This document shows positions 1 to 8,961 of a DNA stretch of 64,000 nucleotides, piece by piece. The first letter of the stretch is position 1. The number at the start of each line of letters is the position of its first letter. Made by a program: the position numbers and the translations under genes. The notes beneath the pieces are model-generated. The model saw only the letters and a program-made list of their open reading frames with translations. It had not been told where the DNA came from and made no database searches. The DNA is taken from assembly GCF_000317835.1 (NCBI RefSeq), contig NC_019789.1, positions 492,631 through 556,630 on the forward strand, written 5' to 3'. Source of the DNA: Deinococcus peraridilitoris DSM 19664. Lineage in GTDB: Bacteria > Deinococcota > Deinococci > Deinococcales > Deinococcaceae.

Positions 1-1098
1 GATGCCAGCCTGCGCGAACATCGCCTGGTACAGTTGCGCGAGTTGGGAGGTGACGGTTCCGGTCGCGGCGATCAAGGTGAAGCTGAGATTGCTCTGACCG
101 GCTTGCTGAAGTTTCTTGCGGGCCTCCGGGACGTTGGGAGTGGGCACCTTGATGCTGCTGCTGTAGGCGGGCGTTCCGGGCGGGAAGGGCCCTGCGGCGG
201 GTTTGGCAGTGTTGCGAAACACGACGTTCGTGACGGCGTTGCGGTCAATCGTTTGCGACAGGGCCTGCCGGACGAGCTTGTTGTTGAACGGGGCGCGCCG
301 GGTGTTGAGCCAGATGCCCTGAAAGCCCAGCGTGGGGATGTTGACCACACTGAAGCGGTCGTTGCTTTCGAGCTTCGCCACGTCCTTGGCGTCCAGCACC
401 ACCACCTGCGCGGCGCCGGAGATCAGGTTGGCGTAGCGGATGTCACCGTCCGGGAAAGGCCGGTAGACCAGCTTGTCGATTTTTGGTGCGCCTGCCCAGT
501 AGCCTTCGTGGGCGCTGAGGGTGATGTTGTCCTGTTGGGTTCGGCTGGTGTATTTGAAGGGGCCGCTGCCAACGGGCGCGCGGCCGAAGTCCGCTCCGGC
601 GCTGCGGGCGGCTTGCGGGGAGACAATCATGCCTGCACGGTCGCCAAGAATGGCCAGCAAGGGTCCGAAGGGCGCATTCAGGTCCAGCCGGACGGTGGTG
701 GGGTTGACGGCCGTGACGCTCTTGATGACGGACAGTTCGTTCTTGCGCGCGCTGCCTTCGAGGGTCATGCTGCGCTCAAGCGAGTACTTCACGGCGGCTG
801 CGTCGAGCACCGTGCCGTCATGAAATTTGATGCCGCTGTGCAGGTTGAGGGTGTAGGTCAGGCCGTCCTGGCTGATTTTCCAGCTTTTGGCGACGGAGGG
901 AATGATCTTGAGGTTCTCATCGACGTCCACCAGGCGGTCGAACACCTGATACAGCACGTGACGGTCCACCGCGGCGGCGCTGAAGGTGGGATCGAGGCGC
1001 ACGGGGTCCGCGTCGAGTCCGACGGTGAGGGTCTGCGCGGTTGCGACGTTGACGGTCAGCAGGGCAAGCGTGAGGAGTGCGCGCGGAGTGCTCAGCAT
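1..1098 (-). CDS. ABC transporter substrate-binding protein, family 5 (partial, C-terminus outside window)
   Basis: The frame is open from an ATG at 1098 to the window edge, giving 366 residues without a stop. The start has a good ribosome binding site (AAAGGAGC, 5 nt before the ATG). A hydrophobic signal peptide (about residues 1-22) ends in an Ala-Gln site typical of exported proteins. Family-5 features follow: GLDADPVRLDP near the mature N-terminus, DGLTYTLNLHSGIKFHDG near residue 85 and PVGSGPFKY near 175. It is the last visible gene of the minus-strand operon, 19 nt after an SDR gene, so the operon carries two peptide-type binding proteins. The ligand is unknown; peptides, opines or other amides are possible. 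Confidence 0.88.
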   Translation of the reverse strand, partial: MLSTPRALLTLALLTVNVATAQTLTVGLDADPVRLDPTFSAAAVDRHVLYQVFDRLVDVDENLKIIPSVAKSWKISQDGLTYTLNLHSGIKFHDGTVLDAAAVKYSLERSMTLEGSARKNELSVIKSVTAVNPTTVRLDLNAPFGPLLAILGDRAGMIVSPQAARSAGADFGRAPVGSGPFKYTSRTQQDNITLSAHEGYWAGAPKIDKLVYRPFPDGDIRYANLISGAAQVVVLDAKDVAKLESNDRFSVVNIPTLGFQGIWLNTRRAPFNNKLVRQALSQTIDRNAVTNVVFRNTAKPAAGPFPPGTPAYSSSIKVPTPNVPEARKKLQQAGQSNLSFTLIAATGTVTSQLAQLYQAMFAQAGI

Positions 1099-1117
1099 GA
1101 AATGCTCCTTTCGGCGG

Positions 1118-1873
1118 TCAGCCTTGGTCGAGAGGGCGGATCAGCAGTTGGTTGACGTTGACGCGTTTGGGCTGCGTGACGGCGTACGTGACGGCCGCGG
1201 CGATGTCCTCGGCCTCGAGGGGGGTCATGGTCTTGATGCGCTCTTCGTAGCTTGACTTGGTGGCCTGGTGCGTGATGTGGTCGGTGAGTTCCGTGGCGAC
1301 CACGCCCGGTTCGATGACCGTGACGCGAATACCGTGCAGACGCACTTCCTGGCGGAGACCTTCACTGAAGCCGCCCACTGCCCATTTACTGGCGCTGTAT
1401 CCGGCGGACGTCGGGCTGGCGCCGCGACCGGAAACGGATGAGATATTCACGATGTGCCCTTCACCTTGCCTTTGCATGTGGGGCAGCGCAGCGTGGGTGG
1501 CGTACATCAAGCCCAGCAGGTTCACGTCGATCATGCGTTGCCAGTCGGTGGTGTCAGCGCCCACGACAGGGCCGAGCAGCATCAGCCCGGCGTTGTTCAC
1601 CAGAATGTCAATTCGGCCAAAAGCGTCCATGGCGCGCTGTACGATCTCCTGGGCCTGCGCTTCCTTCGCCACGTCAGCCACGACGACTTCCGCCTGACCG
1701 CCGGCCGTGCGGATCCGGCGCGCGACGTCCTGCAGGCGCTCTTCGCGGCGGGCTGTCAGGACGACCGCCGCGCCTTCGCCAGCCAGCGCGAGGGCGGTGG
1801 CGACGCCAATGCCGCTGCTGGCGCCGGTGACGATGGCTGCTTTTCCGCTGAGTTTTCCTGGCGTGGAGTTCAT
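1118..1873 (-). CDS. SDR-family oxidoreductase (251 aa)
   Basis: This is a classical short-chain dehydrogenase/reductase. The nucleotide-binding TGASSGIG lies near residue 17, NNAG near 90 and the catalytic YSASK near 154 with an upstream Ser (NISSVSG). The residues IEPGVVATEL follow as in NADP-dependent YdfG-like members. The ATG overlaps the stop of the M32 carboxypeptidase gene by 4 nt, so translation is probably coupled. The substrate cannot be read from sequence; the operon context suggests a hydroxyl or oxo intermediate of the imported compound. Confidence 0.9.
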   Translation of the reverse strand: MNSTPGKLSGKAAIVTGASSGIGVATALALAGEGAAVVLTARREERLQDVARRIRTAGGQAEVVVADVAKEAQAQEIVQRAMDAFGRIDILVNNAGLMLLGPVVGADTTDWQRMIDVNLLGLMYATHAALPHMQRQGEGHIVNISSVSGRGASPTSAGYSASKWAVGGFSEGLRQEVRLHGIRVTVIEPGVVATELTDHITHQATKSSYEERIKTMTPLEAEDIAAAVTYAVTQPKRVNVNQLLIRPLDQG

Positions 1874-3390
1874 GCGTGCTCCCGGTGGGCGGTCGGCAGA
1901 TCGTACAGTTCGCTGTACTTGCCGGTGAGGTAAGCGAGGTAGGGTTGCGGATCCAGGCCGCGTCCGGTGCTGCGCACCAGCAGTTCGTGCGGGGTGAAGG
2001 TGCGGCCATGCTGGTAGACCTGCGTGGTGAGGTACGTGCGCAGCGTGCCGTAGTCGCCTCGTTCGAGCTGCCCGTTCAGTTCGGGAATCGCGCGCTGTGC
2101 GGCTTCGTAAAACTGCGAGGCCATGACGTTCCCGATGGTGTAGGTGGGAAAGGAACCAAACAGGCCCGCGGACCAGTGAATGTCCTGCAGCACTCCGCGC
2201 GCATCGTCGGGTGGGGTGAGGCCCAGATCGGACTGCAGGCGTTCATTCCAGACGTCCGGCAGATCCTGCACGTCGAGGTCACCCTGAATGAGCGCCATCT
2301 CGAGGTCGACCCGCAGCATGATGTGCAGGTCGTAGGTCAGTTCGTCGGCTTCAACGCGGATGAGGCTGGGTTCGACGACATTGACGGCGCGGTGGAATTC
2401 GGTGGTGGTGACGTCCGCGAGCTGTTCGGGAAAGTGATCCTGCAAGTGCGGAAAGTGCAGTTCCCAGAAAGTGCGGGAGCGGCCGATGCGGTTCTCCCAC
2501 AAGCGCGACTGGCTTTCGTGCGTACCGTAACTCGCGCCGCCCACCGCGTACAAACCGAGCAGGTCGCTGGCGAGCACGCTGCGGGTCAGTTCCGGTGAGA
2601 CGTTTTGTTCGTACAGCGCGTGGCCTGTTTCGTGCAGCGTGCCGAACAGCGCGGCGGGCAGGAAGTGCTCACGGTAGCGGGTGGTGATGCGCACGTCCTG
2701 ACGGGTGAAGCTGATCTCGAAAGGATGCGCGGACGCGTCCAGGCGGCCACGTGTCAGGTCGTACCCGAAAGCCTGCGCGACGCCGAGGGAAAACGTCCGT
2801 TGTCCTTCACTGGGGTAGCAGCGCCTCAGGAAATCCGTGCGTGGCTGTGGTCGCGTCCTGATGACCTTGAGCAAAGGGACATGGTGCGCGCGCAGACCCT
2901 CAAAGAGTGTATGGAGGCTGCGGCTGGTGAGCCCGGGTTCGTAGAGTCCCAGCAGCGCATCGTAAGGATGGTCCTGGTACCCGAGGGCGTCGGCGAGTTC
3001 GCGTGAAAGGCTGATCATGCGCTGCAGGTGCGGCGCGAAACTCGCGAAATCATTGGCATCTTTGGCCCGCGCCCAGGCGTCCTGCGCGGCGCTTTTGGTG
3101 AGCGCGAGTTCGCGGGTGAGCCGTTCGGGAATGCGTTTCATCGCGCGGGTCGCGCCCAGGGCCTGAGAAGCGGCCCGCCGGGTGGTTTCCTGCTGCTGGG
3201 CGCGCAGCGCGGCCTGCTCGAAGGCCGGGTCGAGCAGGCGCGCGCGGGCGATGGCACTGACCGTCGCCAGCTGTTGTGCGCGCGTGGCGCTGCCGCCGCT
3301 GGGCATCTGTGTGCGGGCGTCCCAGGTGAGGACATTCAGTACGCACAGCAAATCGTTGATTTCTGCAGCTCGATCTTGAAATTCACTCAC
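1870..3390 (-). CDS. M32-family carboxypeptidase (Taq-type metallocarboxypeptidase)
   Basis: The 506-residue product is full length for family M32, the zinc carboxypeptidases typified by Thermus aquaticus carboxypeptidase. The zinc motif HExxH is seen as LHETGHALYEQ near residue 250, followed by GTHESQSRLWEN, which supplies the family's third ligand region. The start is GTG at 3390, 20 nt after the RraA-like gene, with a purine-rich AGGCAGG upstream. It is cytoplasmic (no signal peptide) and would trim imported peptides from the C-terminus. Its place in the importer operon supports a peptide-like substrate. Confidence 0.93.
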   Translation of the reverse strand: MSEFQDRAAEINDLLCVLNVLTWDARTQMPSGGSATRAQQLATVSAIARARLLDPAFEQAALRAQQQETTRRAASQALGATRAMKRIPERLTRELALTKSAAQDAWARAKDANDFASFAPHLQRMISLSRELADALGYQDHPYDALLGLYEPGLTSRSLHTLFEGLRAHHVPLLKVIRTRPQPRTDFLRRCYPSEGQRTFSLGVAQAFGYDLTRGRLDASAHPFEISFTRQDVRITTRYREHFLPAALFGTLHETGHALYEQNVSPELTRSVLASDLLGLYAVGGASYGTHESQSRLWENRIGRSRTFWELHFPHLQDHFPEQLADVTTTEFHRAVNVVEPSLIRVEADELTYDLHIMLRVDLEMALIQGDLDVQDLPDVWNERLQSDLGLTPPDDARGVLQDIHWSAGLFGSFPTYTIGNVMASQFYEAAQRAIPELNGQLERGDYGTLRTYLTTQVYQHGRTFTPHELLVRSTGRGLDPQPYLAYLTGKYSELYDLPTAHREHA

Positions 3391-3410
3391 GGCAGCCTGC
3401 CTTTCGAACC

Positions 3411-4037
3411 TTATTCGCGAGGGTTGGAGGGTGGCACGGACGCGCCCTGTGCGGCGAGCACGAACGCTTTTCGTTCATCGTCGAGGGCCGCGTGTACGCG
3501 CTGCAGTATTTCCGAAGCGAGGGCCTGGGGAATGACCACTACACCGTTTTCATCGGCGATCACCAGGTCCTGCGGCTGCACGGGAATTCCGCCGGCCTGA
3601 ACGGTCTGGTTGACGCTTCCGCGCCCACCGGGCAGACCGGCGTTCGGGGTGATGGCGGTACTGAACACGGGGTACTGCAGGCGACTGATGGCGACAACAT
3701 CCCGGCAGGCTCCGTCGATGACCGTACCGGCCAGTCCGCGCGCCTGCGCCATGCGGGTGGTGCGCTCGCCCCAGAAAGCCGCATTGCGAATTCCGTGCGA
3801 GTCGATGATGAGGACGCTGCCCGGCACCGCGGCCTGGATCCCGTCGAAGACCGCGCTCAGGTCGGTACCGAAGGTGCGCACGGTCACCGCTTCACCGATC
3901 AGGCGCGCGCCCGGCCAGACGGGCCGGAAGTCCGCGCTGAGCGCTCCGGTGCGCCCCAGGGCGTCACTGACGGTGCAGGTCAGGTCACCGTCGTCGAGCA
4001 GCGACCGGAAGGCACGCATGACCTCTTCGTTCGTCAT
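3411..4037 (-). CDS. RraA-like / 4-carboxy-4-hydroxy-2-oxoadipate aldolase family protein
   Basis: The 208-residue protein shows the RraA/HMG-CHA aldolase fold signature. A WGERTTRMAQARG helix leads into AGTVIDGACRD, where the Gly-x20-Arg-Asp pattern holds the metal and pyruvate-binding residues in aldolase members. Stand-alone RraA proteins inhibit RNase E, but those in catabolic operons usually act as class II pyruvate aldolases or oxaloacetate decarboxylases, so a metabolic role is more likely here. It starts with ATG overlapping the M20 peptidase stop by 4 nt. Confidence 0.82.
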   Translation of the reverse strand: MTNEEVMRAFRSLLDDGDLTCTVSDALGRTGALSADFRPVWPGARLIGEAVTVRTFGTDLSAVFDGIQAAVPGSVLIIDSHGIRNAAFWGERTTRMAQARGLAGTVIDGACRDVVAISRLQYPVFSTAITPNAGLPGGRGSVNQTVQAGGIPVQPQDLVIADENGVVVIPQALASEILQRVHAALDDERKAFVLAAQGASVPPSNPRE

Positions 4038-5425
4038 GCGCGCCTGCCCTCCTGTGCGAGGCGTTGCCAGAGCAGCGCCCAGGCCCGCTGGCCCTGCGCG
4101 AGACGCTCGATCCGGAAGAATTCATTGGGCGCGTGAATGTCCTCGTCACCGACGGCGAACGAGAAGAAGACGGTATCGATGCCGAGCACCCGACTGAAGG
4201 TGTCCAGCACCGGAATACTGCCGCCCATGCCGACTTCCAGTGGAGGCGTGCCGTACAGTTCGTGCAGCACGGCTTTCGCGGCGCTGCGTGCGGGATGCTG
4301 GGTGGGCAGGTGGTAGGCGGGGGCGGCATGCGAGCTGGGCTGCACCTCCAGCGTGACGCCCGGCGGCAGCTGCGCGTGAAGATGAGCGATGATCTGGCGG
4401 GTGACGTGCTGCGGATCCTGCCCGGGAACGAGACGACAGGTGATTTTGGCGTGCGCTTCGGACGGCAGGACGGTTTTGCTGCCTTCGCCGGTGTAGCCGC
4501 CCCACAGACCGTTCAGTTCGAGCGTCGGGCGGTACCATTGGCGTTCCAGGGTGCTGTAGCCAGCTTCGCCAAAAGTGGCGTTCGCTCCGGTCTGCTGCAG
4601 GTACGCTTCGTCACTGAAAGGCAGCCGCTGCGTTTCCGCGCGTTCCTCGGGGGTGCGGTCCTGCACGCCGTCGTAAAAGCCCGCGACGGTGACGCGTCCG
4701 CTTTCATCATGCAGGCTCGCCACGAGGGCCGCGAGGGCGTGCAGTGGGTTTTGCAGCGCGCCACCGTGACGCCCGGAGTGTAGATCCTTCGCGGGGCCGC
4801 GCAGCGTGAATTCGAGCGCGGCGATGCCGCGCGCGCTGACGGTCAAGGAAGGCGTGTCCGCACTCCACATGCCGCCGTCCGCGCTGAGCACGAAATCCGC
4901 GCGCAGCCGTTCACGGCGTTCGCTCACGAGCGCGTCGAGGTGCGCGCTGCCGACTTCCTCCTCACCCTCGAAGAGGAACTTGACGTTGATCGGCAAAGCG
5001 CCCTGCGCGGTGAAAAAAGCGTCAGCGACCTGCACGGGAATCAAGAGCGGGCCTTTGTCGTCACTCACGCCGCGTCCGTACAGCCTGCCGTCTCGCACGG
5101 TGGGTGTGAAGGGTGGGGTGTTCCAGCGTTCCAGCGGCTCCGGCGGTTGCACGTCGTAATGCCCGTAAATCAGCGCGGTGGGCGCCCCGGGTGCGCCGAG
5201 CCATTCAGCGTACACTGCCGGATGGCCGGCGGTGGGCCACACTTCCACGGTGAGTTCTCCGCAGGCCCGCAGGCGCTCCGCGAGCCATTCTGCCGCGCGC
5301 AGCAGGTCGTGGCGATGCTGGTGTTGAGCGCTGACACTCGGGATGCTCGCGAACGCCACCAGATCCACCAGGGACGCGTCACGGCGCGCGTCGAGCACGG
5401 TCTGCACGTCGGGAAGTGTCTTCAT
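4034..5425 (-). CDS. M20-family dipeptidase
   Basis: The 463-residue length fits M20 dipeptidases. Motifs in order are IYGHYDVQP (first zinc His and Asp, near residue 87), GRGVSDDKGP (bridging Asp), FEGEEEVGS (catalytic Glu and zinc Glu) and a late HAPNEFF (zinc His). The internal lid domain lies between about residues 210 and 330 (DLHSGRHGG). No signal peptide is present, so it hydrolyses dipeptides or N-acyl amino acids in the cytoplasm after import. Both ends overlap neighbouring genes by 4 nt. Confidence 0.93.
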   Translation of the reverse strand: MKTLPDVQTVLDARRDASLVDLVAFASIPSVSAQHQHRHDLLRAAEWLAERLRACGELTVEVWPTAGHPAVYAEWLGAPGAPTALIYGHYDVQPPEPLERWNTPPFTPTVRDGRLYGRGVSDDKGPLLIPVQVADAFFTAQGALPINVKFLFEGEEEVGSAHLDALVSERRERLRADFVLSADGGMWSADTPSLTVSARGIAALEFTLRGPAKDLHSGRHGGALQNPLHALAALVASLHDESGRVTVAGFYDGVQDRTPEERAETQRLPFSDEAYLQQTGANATFGEAGYSTLERQWYRPTLELNGLWGGYTGEGSKTVLPSEAHAKITCRLVPGQDPQHVTRQIIAHLHAQLPPGVTLEVQPSSHAAPAYHLPTQHPARSAAKAVLHELYGTPPLEVGMGGSIPVLDTFSRVLGIDTVFFSFAVGDEDIHAPNEFFRIERLAQGQRAWALLWQRLAQEGRRA

Positions 5426-6189
5426 TTGCCACCGTCCACGCTGAGCACTTGCCCGGTCACCCAGCCCGCGTAGTCCGACGCGAAGAACAGCACGGCGTGC
5501 GCGATGTCTTCGGGAGAGCCAAGGCGTTTCAGGGCGATGTTCTGCAGCAGGCGCCGTTGGCCATCCTCACCGTAACTTTCCCATTGCTTCTCGGTGGTGG
5601 GATTGCTGCGCACAAAGCCAGGCGCGACGTTGTTCACGGTGATGCCCCACTCGCCGAGTTCATGGGCGAGCTGCCGGGTGAGGCCGATCTGCGCGGCTTT
5701 CGCGCTGGCGTACGCCTGAATGCCGGTCAGGCTGATTCCCAAGCCGGCGCCGCTGGAGATGTTGATGATCCGCCCGCGTCCCTGTTGCTTCATGATCGGC
5801 GCGACCGCCTGGGCGCAGTAGAACGCGCCGTCCACGTTCACCTGGAAGATCGCGTGCCAGTCCTGCGGGGTGATCGCTTCGATGGGACGGCCCACCTGCC
5901 CAAGCACTCCTCCGGCATTGTTGACCAGCACGTCAACACGGCCCGTGTGCTGCTGCACGCCGTCGACAAGGGCCTGTACGGCGTCACGGGACGTCACGTC
6001 CACCGCGCGGGTGTGAAGGGGCGTCGCGCCCTGCCGGGCGAGGTGGGCGGTTTCGTGCAGCCGCTCTTCTTGCACATCGCACGCCCAGACGACCGCGCCG
6101 CGCTGCGCGAAGGCGAGCGCAATGGCGCGCCCGAAGCCATGCGCGGCGCCGGTCACGATCACGCTCTGCTGCTCGAAAGTGACGTTCAC
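5422..6189 (-). CDS. SDR-family oxidoreductase (255 aa)
   Basis: A second SDR of the operon, unlike the one at 1118. It carries TGAAHGFG in the Rossmann turn near residue 13, NNAG near 91 and YASAK near 155 with the serine at ISSGAG. The C-terminus WVTGQVLSVDGG is typical of 3-ketoacyl-ACP-reductase-like SDRs. The GTG start at 6189 makes a GTGA overlap with the ketopantoate-reductase-like gene. Likely role: reversible oxidation of a hydroxyl group on a catabolic intermediate; the substrate is unknown. Confidence 0.9.
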   Translation of the reverse strand: MNVTFEQQSVIVTGAAHGFGRAIALAFAQRGAVVWACDVQEERLHETAHLARQGATPLHTRAVDVTSRDAVQALVDGVQQHTGRVDVLVNNAGGVLGQVGRPIEAITPQDWHAIFQVNVDGAFYCAQAVAPIMKQQGRGRIINISSGAGLGISLTGIQAYASAKAAQIGLTRQLAHELGEWGITVNNVAPGFVRSNPTTEKQWESYGEDGQRRLLQNIALKRLGSPEDIAHAVLFFASDYAGWVTGQVLSVDGGK

Positions 6190-7229
6190 GCACTTTCTCC
6201 GGTGGTCTGGAAGCTGTTCGGCAGCACGGCGTGAAGTTCAGCGAGGTTGTCGCGGCTCTGGTCACGCCGTCCTTCCTCGATGTCGTGAATCAGCTCGATC
6301 AGCCGGGTGGAAATCGGTGTTGGCAGCTGGTGCTGCTCACCGAAGTGCACCACCCAGCCGACTTGCGCGTCGACTTCCGTGCGGCGTTTGCGGATGGCCA
6401 GGTCACGCCAGATGCCGCTGTGCGTCTTGGCACTTTTGCGGTTATGTACGACCATGTCCTGCATCGACTGTCGGGCCGCCGCGACAGACGCACCCGGGGT
6501 GAACGCGGCGGGATCAAAGCCGTTGAACGCTTCGGGAGTCACGCCGTGCACGTCAGCAACGCGCAGCACCTCCTGGGCCAGCGCGATGTACAGTTCACGG
6601 TCCTCAGGGCGGTTGAGGGCGTCCGCGATGCCGTCATTCGTGAGGGCGGTCGCGAACAGCAGCGCACCGTAAGCAAGTTTGCTCCACAGGTAACCGTTGA
6701 TGTTGGGTGTCAGGACGGCGTTCGGTTCGAACTGGCGCAGCAGGGTGTGCAGCGCACGGGCACGTGGTGTGAGCTGTCCGTCTTGTTCGCCGATCACCAC
6801 GGCGCCATGCCCGCCGTAATGAATTACCCCGGGCTCCAGGTAGTCCGCGCCGAAATTCACGAAGCTGGCCAGCACGCGGTGAGCACCGACTTCCTCGTTG
6901 AGTACCAGCGCGTTCAGGCCGTTCTGCACGGACACCACGCTGCCGCTGTCGCTGAGGTGCGGTGCGAGCGCCCGCGCGGCACTGCGTGTGTCCTGTGCTT
7001 TAGTACACAGCAGCACGGTATCCCACTGCCCCTGGAGTTCGTCAGGGGTGAAGGCGGGCGCTTGTACCGTAAACTCCTCGATGGGTCCTGTGATTTGCAA
7101 TCCGGTCACTTGAATGGCCTGCACGTGCTCCGGCGCACGGTCCACGAAGGTGATGTCATGGCCGGCGCGCACAAGGTAGGCGCCAATGGTGCCGCCAATG
7201 GCGCCCGCGCCCCAGATCAGCAGCTTCAT
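6186..7229 (-). CDS. Ketopantoate reductase family (PanE/ApbA-like) oxidoreductase
   Basis: The 347-residue product begins MKLLIWGAGAIGG, the PanE NADP-binding loop, and has CTKAQDT near residue 78 and a C-terminal domain with a conserved Lys (WSKLAYGALLFA). I chose ATG 7229 because it overlaps the creatininase stop (ATGA) and places the nucleotide loop at the N-terminus; an in-frame start 36 nt earlier adds only non-family residues. In this operon it probably reduces an alpha-keto acid rather than ketopantoate; a housekeeping role in CoA synthesis cannot be excluded. Confidence 0.87.
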   Translation of the reverse strand: MKLLIWGAGAIGGTIGAYLVRAGHDITFVDRAPEHVQAIQVTGLQITGPIEEFTVQAPAFTPDELQGQWDTVLLCTKAQDTRSAARALAPHLSDSGSVVSVQNGLNALVLNEEVGAHRVLASFVNFGADYLEPGVIHYGGHGAVVIGEQDGQLTPRARALHTLLRQFEPNAVLTPNINGYLWSKLAYGALLFATALTNDGIADALNRPEDRELYIALAQEVLRVADVHGVTPEAFNGFDPAAFTPGASVAAARQSMQDMVVHNRKSAKTHSGIWRDLAIRKRRTEVDAQVGWVVHFGEQHQLPTPISTRLIELIHDIEEGRRDQSRDNLAELHAVLPNSFQTTGESA

Positions 7230-7954
7230 CCCTGCCCTGCCTGAACGCGCTCGGTCACGGCCCAACCGTTTTCGAGCAGGCTGCGCGTTTCCCGTACGGC
7301 CGTGTCCCAGAGAGCCAGCATGTCCTGATCCGGACGCTGATACTTCCCGCCGTAATTGCCGTCCCCCAGGTACTCACGCAGTTCCTGCGGTGCCAGCAGC
7401 CGCAACCGGTTGAGGTTCAAGGCTGTTTTTTCTTCTTCGGGAAGCGTGACGCCCGGAAGGCGGGTCCAGGGAAAGTTCTCCATCCAGGAAGCGTGCGAGG
7501 CGTTGCTGTCCGTGCGTTGCACGTGCGCCCACACCTGCGGGGCGTTCCACCAGTTGTGAAACTGCACCTGCGTGCCCGGGTGATCGGCCATCCATTCCCC
7601 GACGAAGCCCTGCGCGGGCGAGTTGCCACCGTGACCGTTGACGATCAGGATGCGCCGGAACCCTTGTTCGTGCAGCCCGTCGAGCAGGTCGCGTACGACG
7701 GCGAGGTACGTCTGTACGCGCAGCGTGACGCTGCCAGGGTACGCGCGGAAGTAAGGGGTGATGCCGTAGGGCAGTACCGGAAACACCGGAACGTCCAGGG
7801 GTTCGGCGGCGTCAAGCGCGAGTTTCTCGGGCAGGGTGTTGTCCACGCACAAGCTGAGGTAGCCGTGCTGTTCGGTGCTTCCGAGGGGCAGCACGCAGCG
7901 GTCATCGTGCTGCAGGTACGCTTCAACGTGCATCCAGTTCAGGTTTCGGATCAT
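7226..7954 (-). CDS. Creatininase-family amidohydrolase
   Basis: The 242-residue protein has the creatininase-family metal sites: PLGSTEQHGYLSLCVDN near residue 23 (Glu, His, Asp) and the Gly-His-Gly box NGHGGN near 120. The family includes creatinine amidohydrolase, 3-dehydro-scyllo-inosose hydrolase and MftE, and acts on cyclic or linear amides with two metals. Here it sits between the GntR regulator and a ketopantoate-reductase-like gene with 4-nt overlaps on both sides. A lactam or amide ring-opening step is plausible. Confidence 0.85.
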   Translation of the reverse strand: MIRNLNWMHVEAYLQHDDRCVLPLGSTEQHGYLSLCVDNTLPEKLALDAAEPLDVPVFPVLPYGITPYFRAYPGSVTLRVQTYLAVVRDLLDGLHEQGFRRILIVNGHGGNSPAQGFVGEWMADHPGTQVQFHNWWNAPQVWAHVQRTDSNASHASWMENFPWTRLPGVTLPEEEKTALNLNRLRLLAPQELREYLGDGNYGGKYQRPDQDMLALWDTAVRETRSLLENGWAVTERVQAGQG

Positions 7955-8961
7955 GTTTTTATCCTTTGTGCCGCGTGGCTCCGGCGGGCATGCACGGCCG
8001 GCAGCACCAGCTGCTCCACATCCCGCGGATCAATGGTGTGGCGGTATTCGAAAGCGTGCTTTGGGGTGGGCAGCAGCTCGGCAATCCGTTCCGAGCCGCT
8101 GGCGTACACCGCGACGTCACACCAGGCGAGCAACTCCGTCAGGTCAGCGGCGTTGATGTGGGTCGCGCGAACCGTGGTGACGTGCGGAGCGAAGCGCTTC
8201 ACGCCGACATTGAAGGTCGGAAGGAAATCCTCGAAGGTAGCGATGACCGCCAGGCTGACCCGGGGATCGAGGGCGGCGAGGGCCGTGCGGGTCGCGGGCG
8301 CTGCGATGAATCCGACGGGCAGGACGTCCACGCCGGGCAGCAGCTGACGCGCTTCGTTCACGCGGTGCGCGAGCGCGAGGACCACGTCCGACTGCTGAAT
8401 CTCCGTTCGCAGCTGCCCATGGCGGAGCTGCTCGAGGGTCACGGCCTGCACGTAATCTTCTGGAAGCAGCGCGGCGTGCAGATCCTCCGCGTACGCGCGG
8501 GTGACTTCGTCAAAGAGGCCGATGATGACCACCCGTACGCCGCGCGCAGGAAGCGTGGCGCTGCGTGAAAGCAGCGTGTTGAGCAGCTCGGCCACCTGCT
8601 CGGGTGTGATGCCGTCGCGCTCCGCCCGCTCGAGGACGTCACTCAGCATCGCGCGGATCCGGTGGAAGTTAGGCGCGGCACTCCGGGCGGCCGAGGTCGC
8701 GGGAGCGACGAAGGTGCCCTTGCCGGGGTGCGTGACGATCATGCCGCGTGCCATGAGGTCTTTGTACACCTGCGCGGCAGTGACGTGGCCGATGCCGAGT
8801 TCCTGCGCGAGTTCACGTACGCTCGGCAGCCGCGAACCGCGTGCGATTTCACCGCAGGCGATGCCGTATTCAATCTGACCGCGCAGCTGTACCACCACGG
8901 GGATGTTGAGCGAGCGATCCAGGGTGAAGCGGGGTGTTTTCGAGTCGGGGGTGTTATGCAT
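7951..8961 (-). CDS. GntR-family transcriptional regulator with C-terminal sensor domain
   Basis: An N-terminal GntR winged helix (about residues 12-80) is recognised from LRGQIEYGIACGEIARGSRL followed by PSVRELAQELG and PGKGTFV. Residues 130-330 form an alpha/beta domain reminiscent of periplasmic-binding or UTRA-like sensors, but I cannot name its ligand. The gene lies inside the operon between the ATPase and creatininase genes, overlapping them by 8 and 4 nt. It is the natural candidate to bind the dyad over the operon promoter at 14552-14569. Confidence 0.88.
   Translation of the reverse strand: MHNTPDSKTPRFTLDRSLNIPVVVQLRGQIEYGIACGEIARGSRLPSVRELAQELGIGHVTAAQVYKDLMARGMIVTHPGKGTFVAPATSAARSAAPNFHRIRAMLSDVLERAERDGITPEQVAELLNTLLSRSATLPARGVRVVIIGLFDEVTRAYAEDLHAALLPEDYVQAVTLEQLRHGQLRTEIQQSDVVLALAHRVNEARQLLPGVDVLPVGFIAAPATRTALAALDPRVSLAVIATFEDFLPTFNVGVKRFAPHVTTVRATHINAADLTELLAWCDVAVYASGSERIAELLPTPKHAFEYRHTIDPRDVEQLVLPAVHARRSHAAQRIKT

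Noticed and set aside
34..1155. 373-codon plus-strand open frame
   Set aside because: Antisense shadow of the partial substrate-binding-protein gene, which has a signal peptide, a ribosome site and family motifs.
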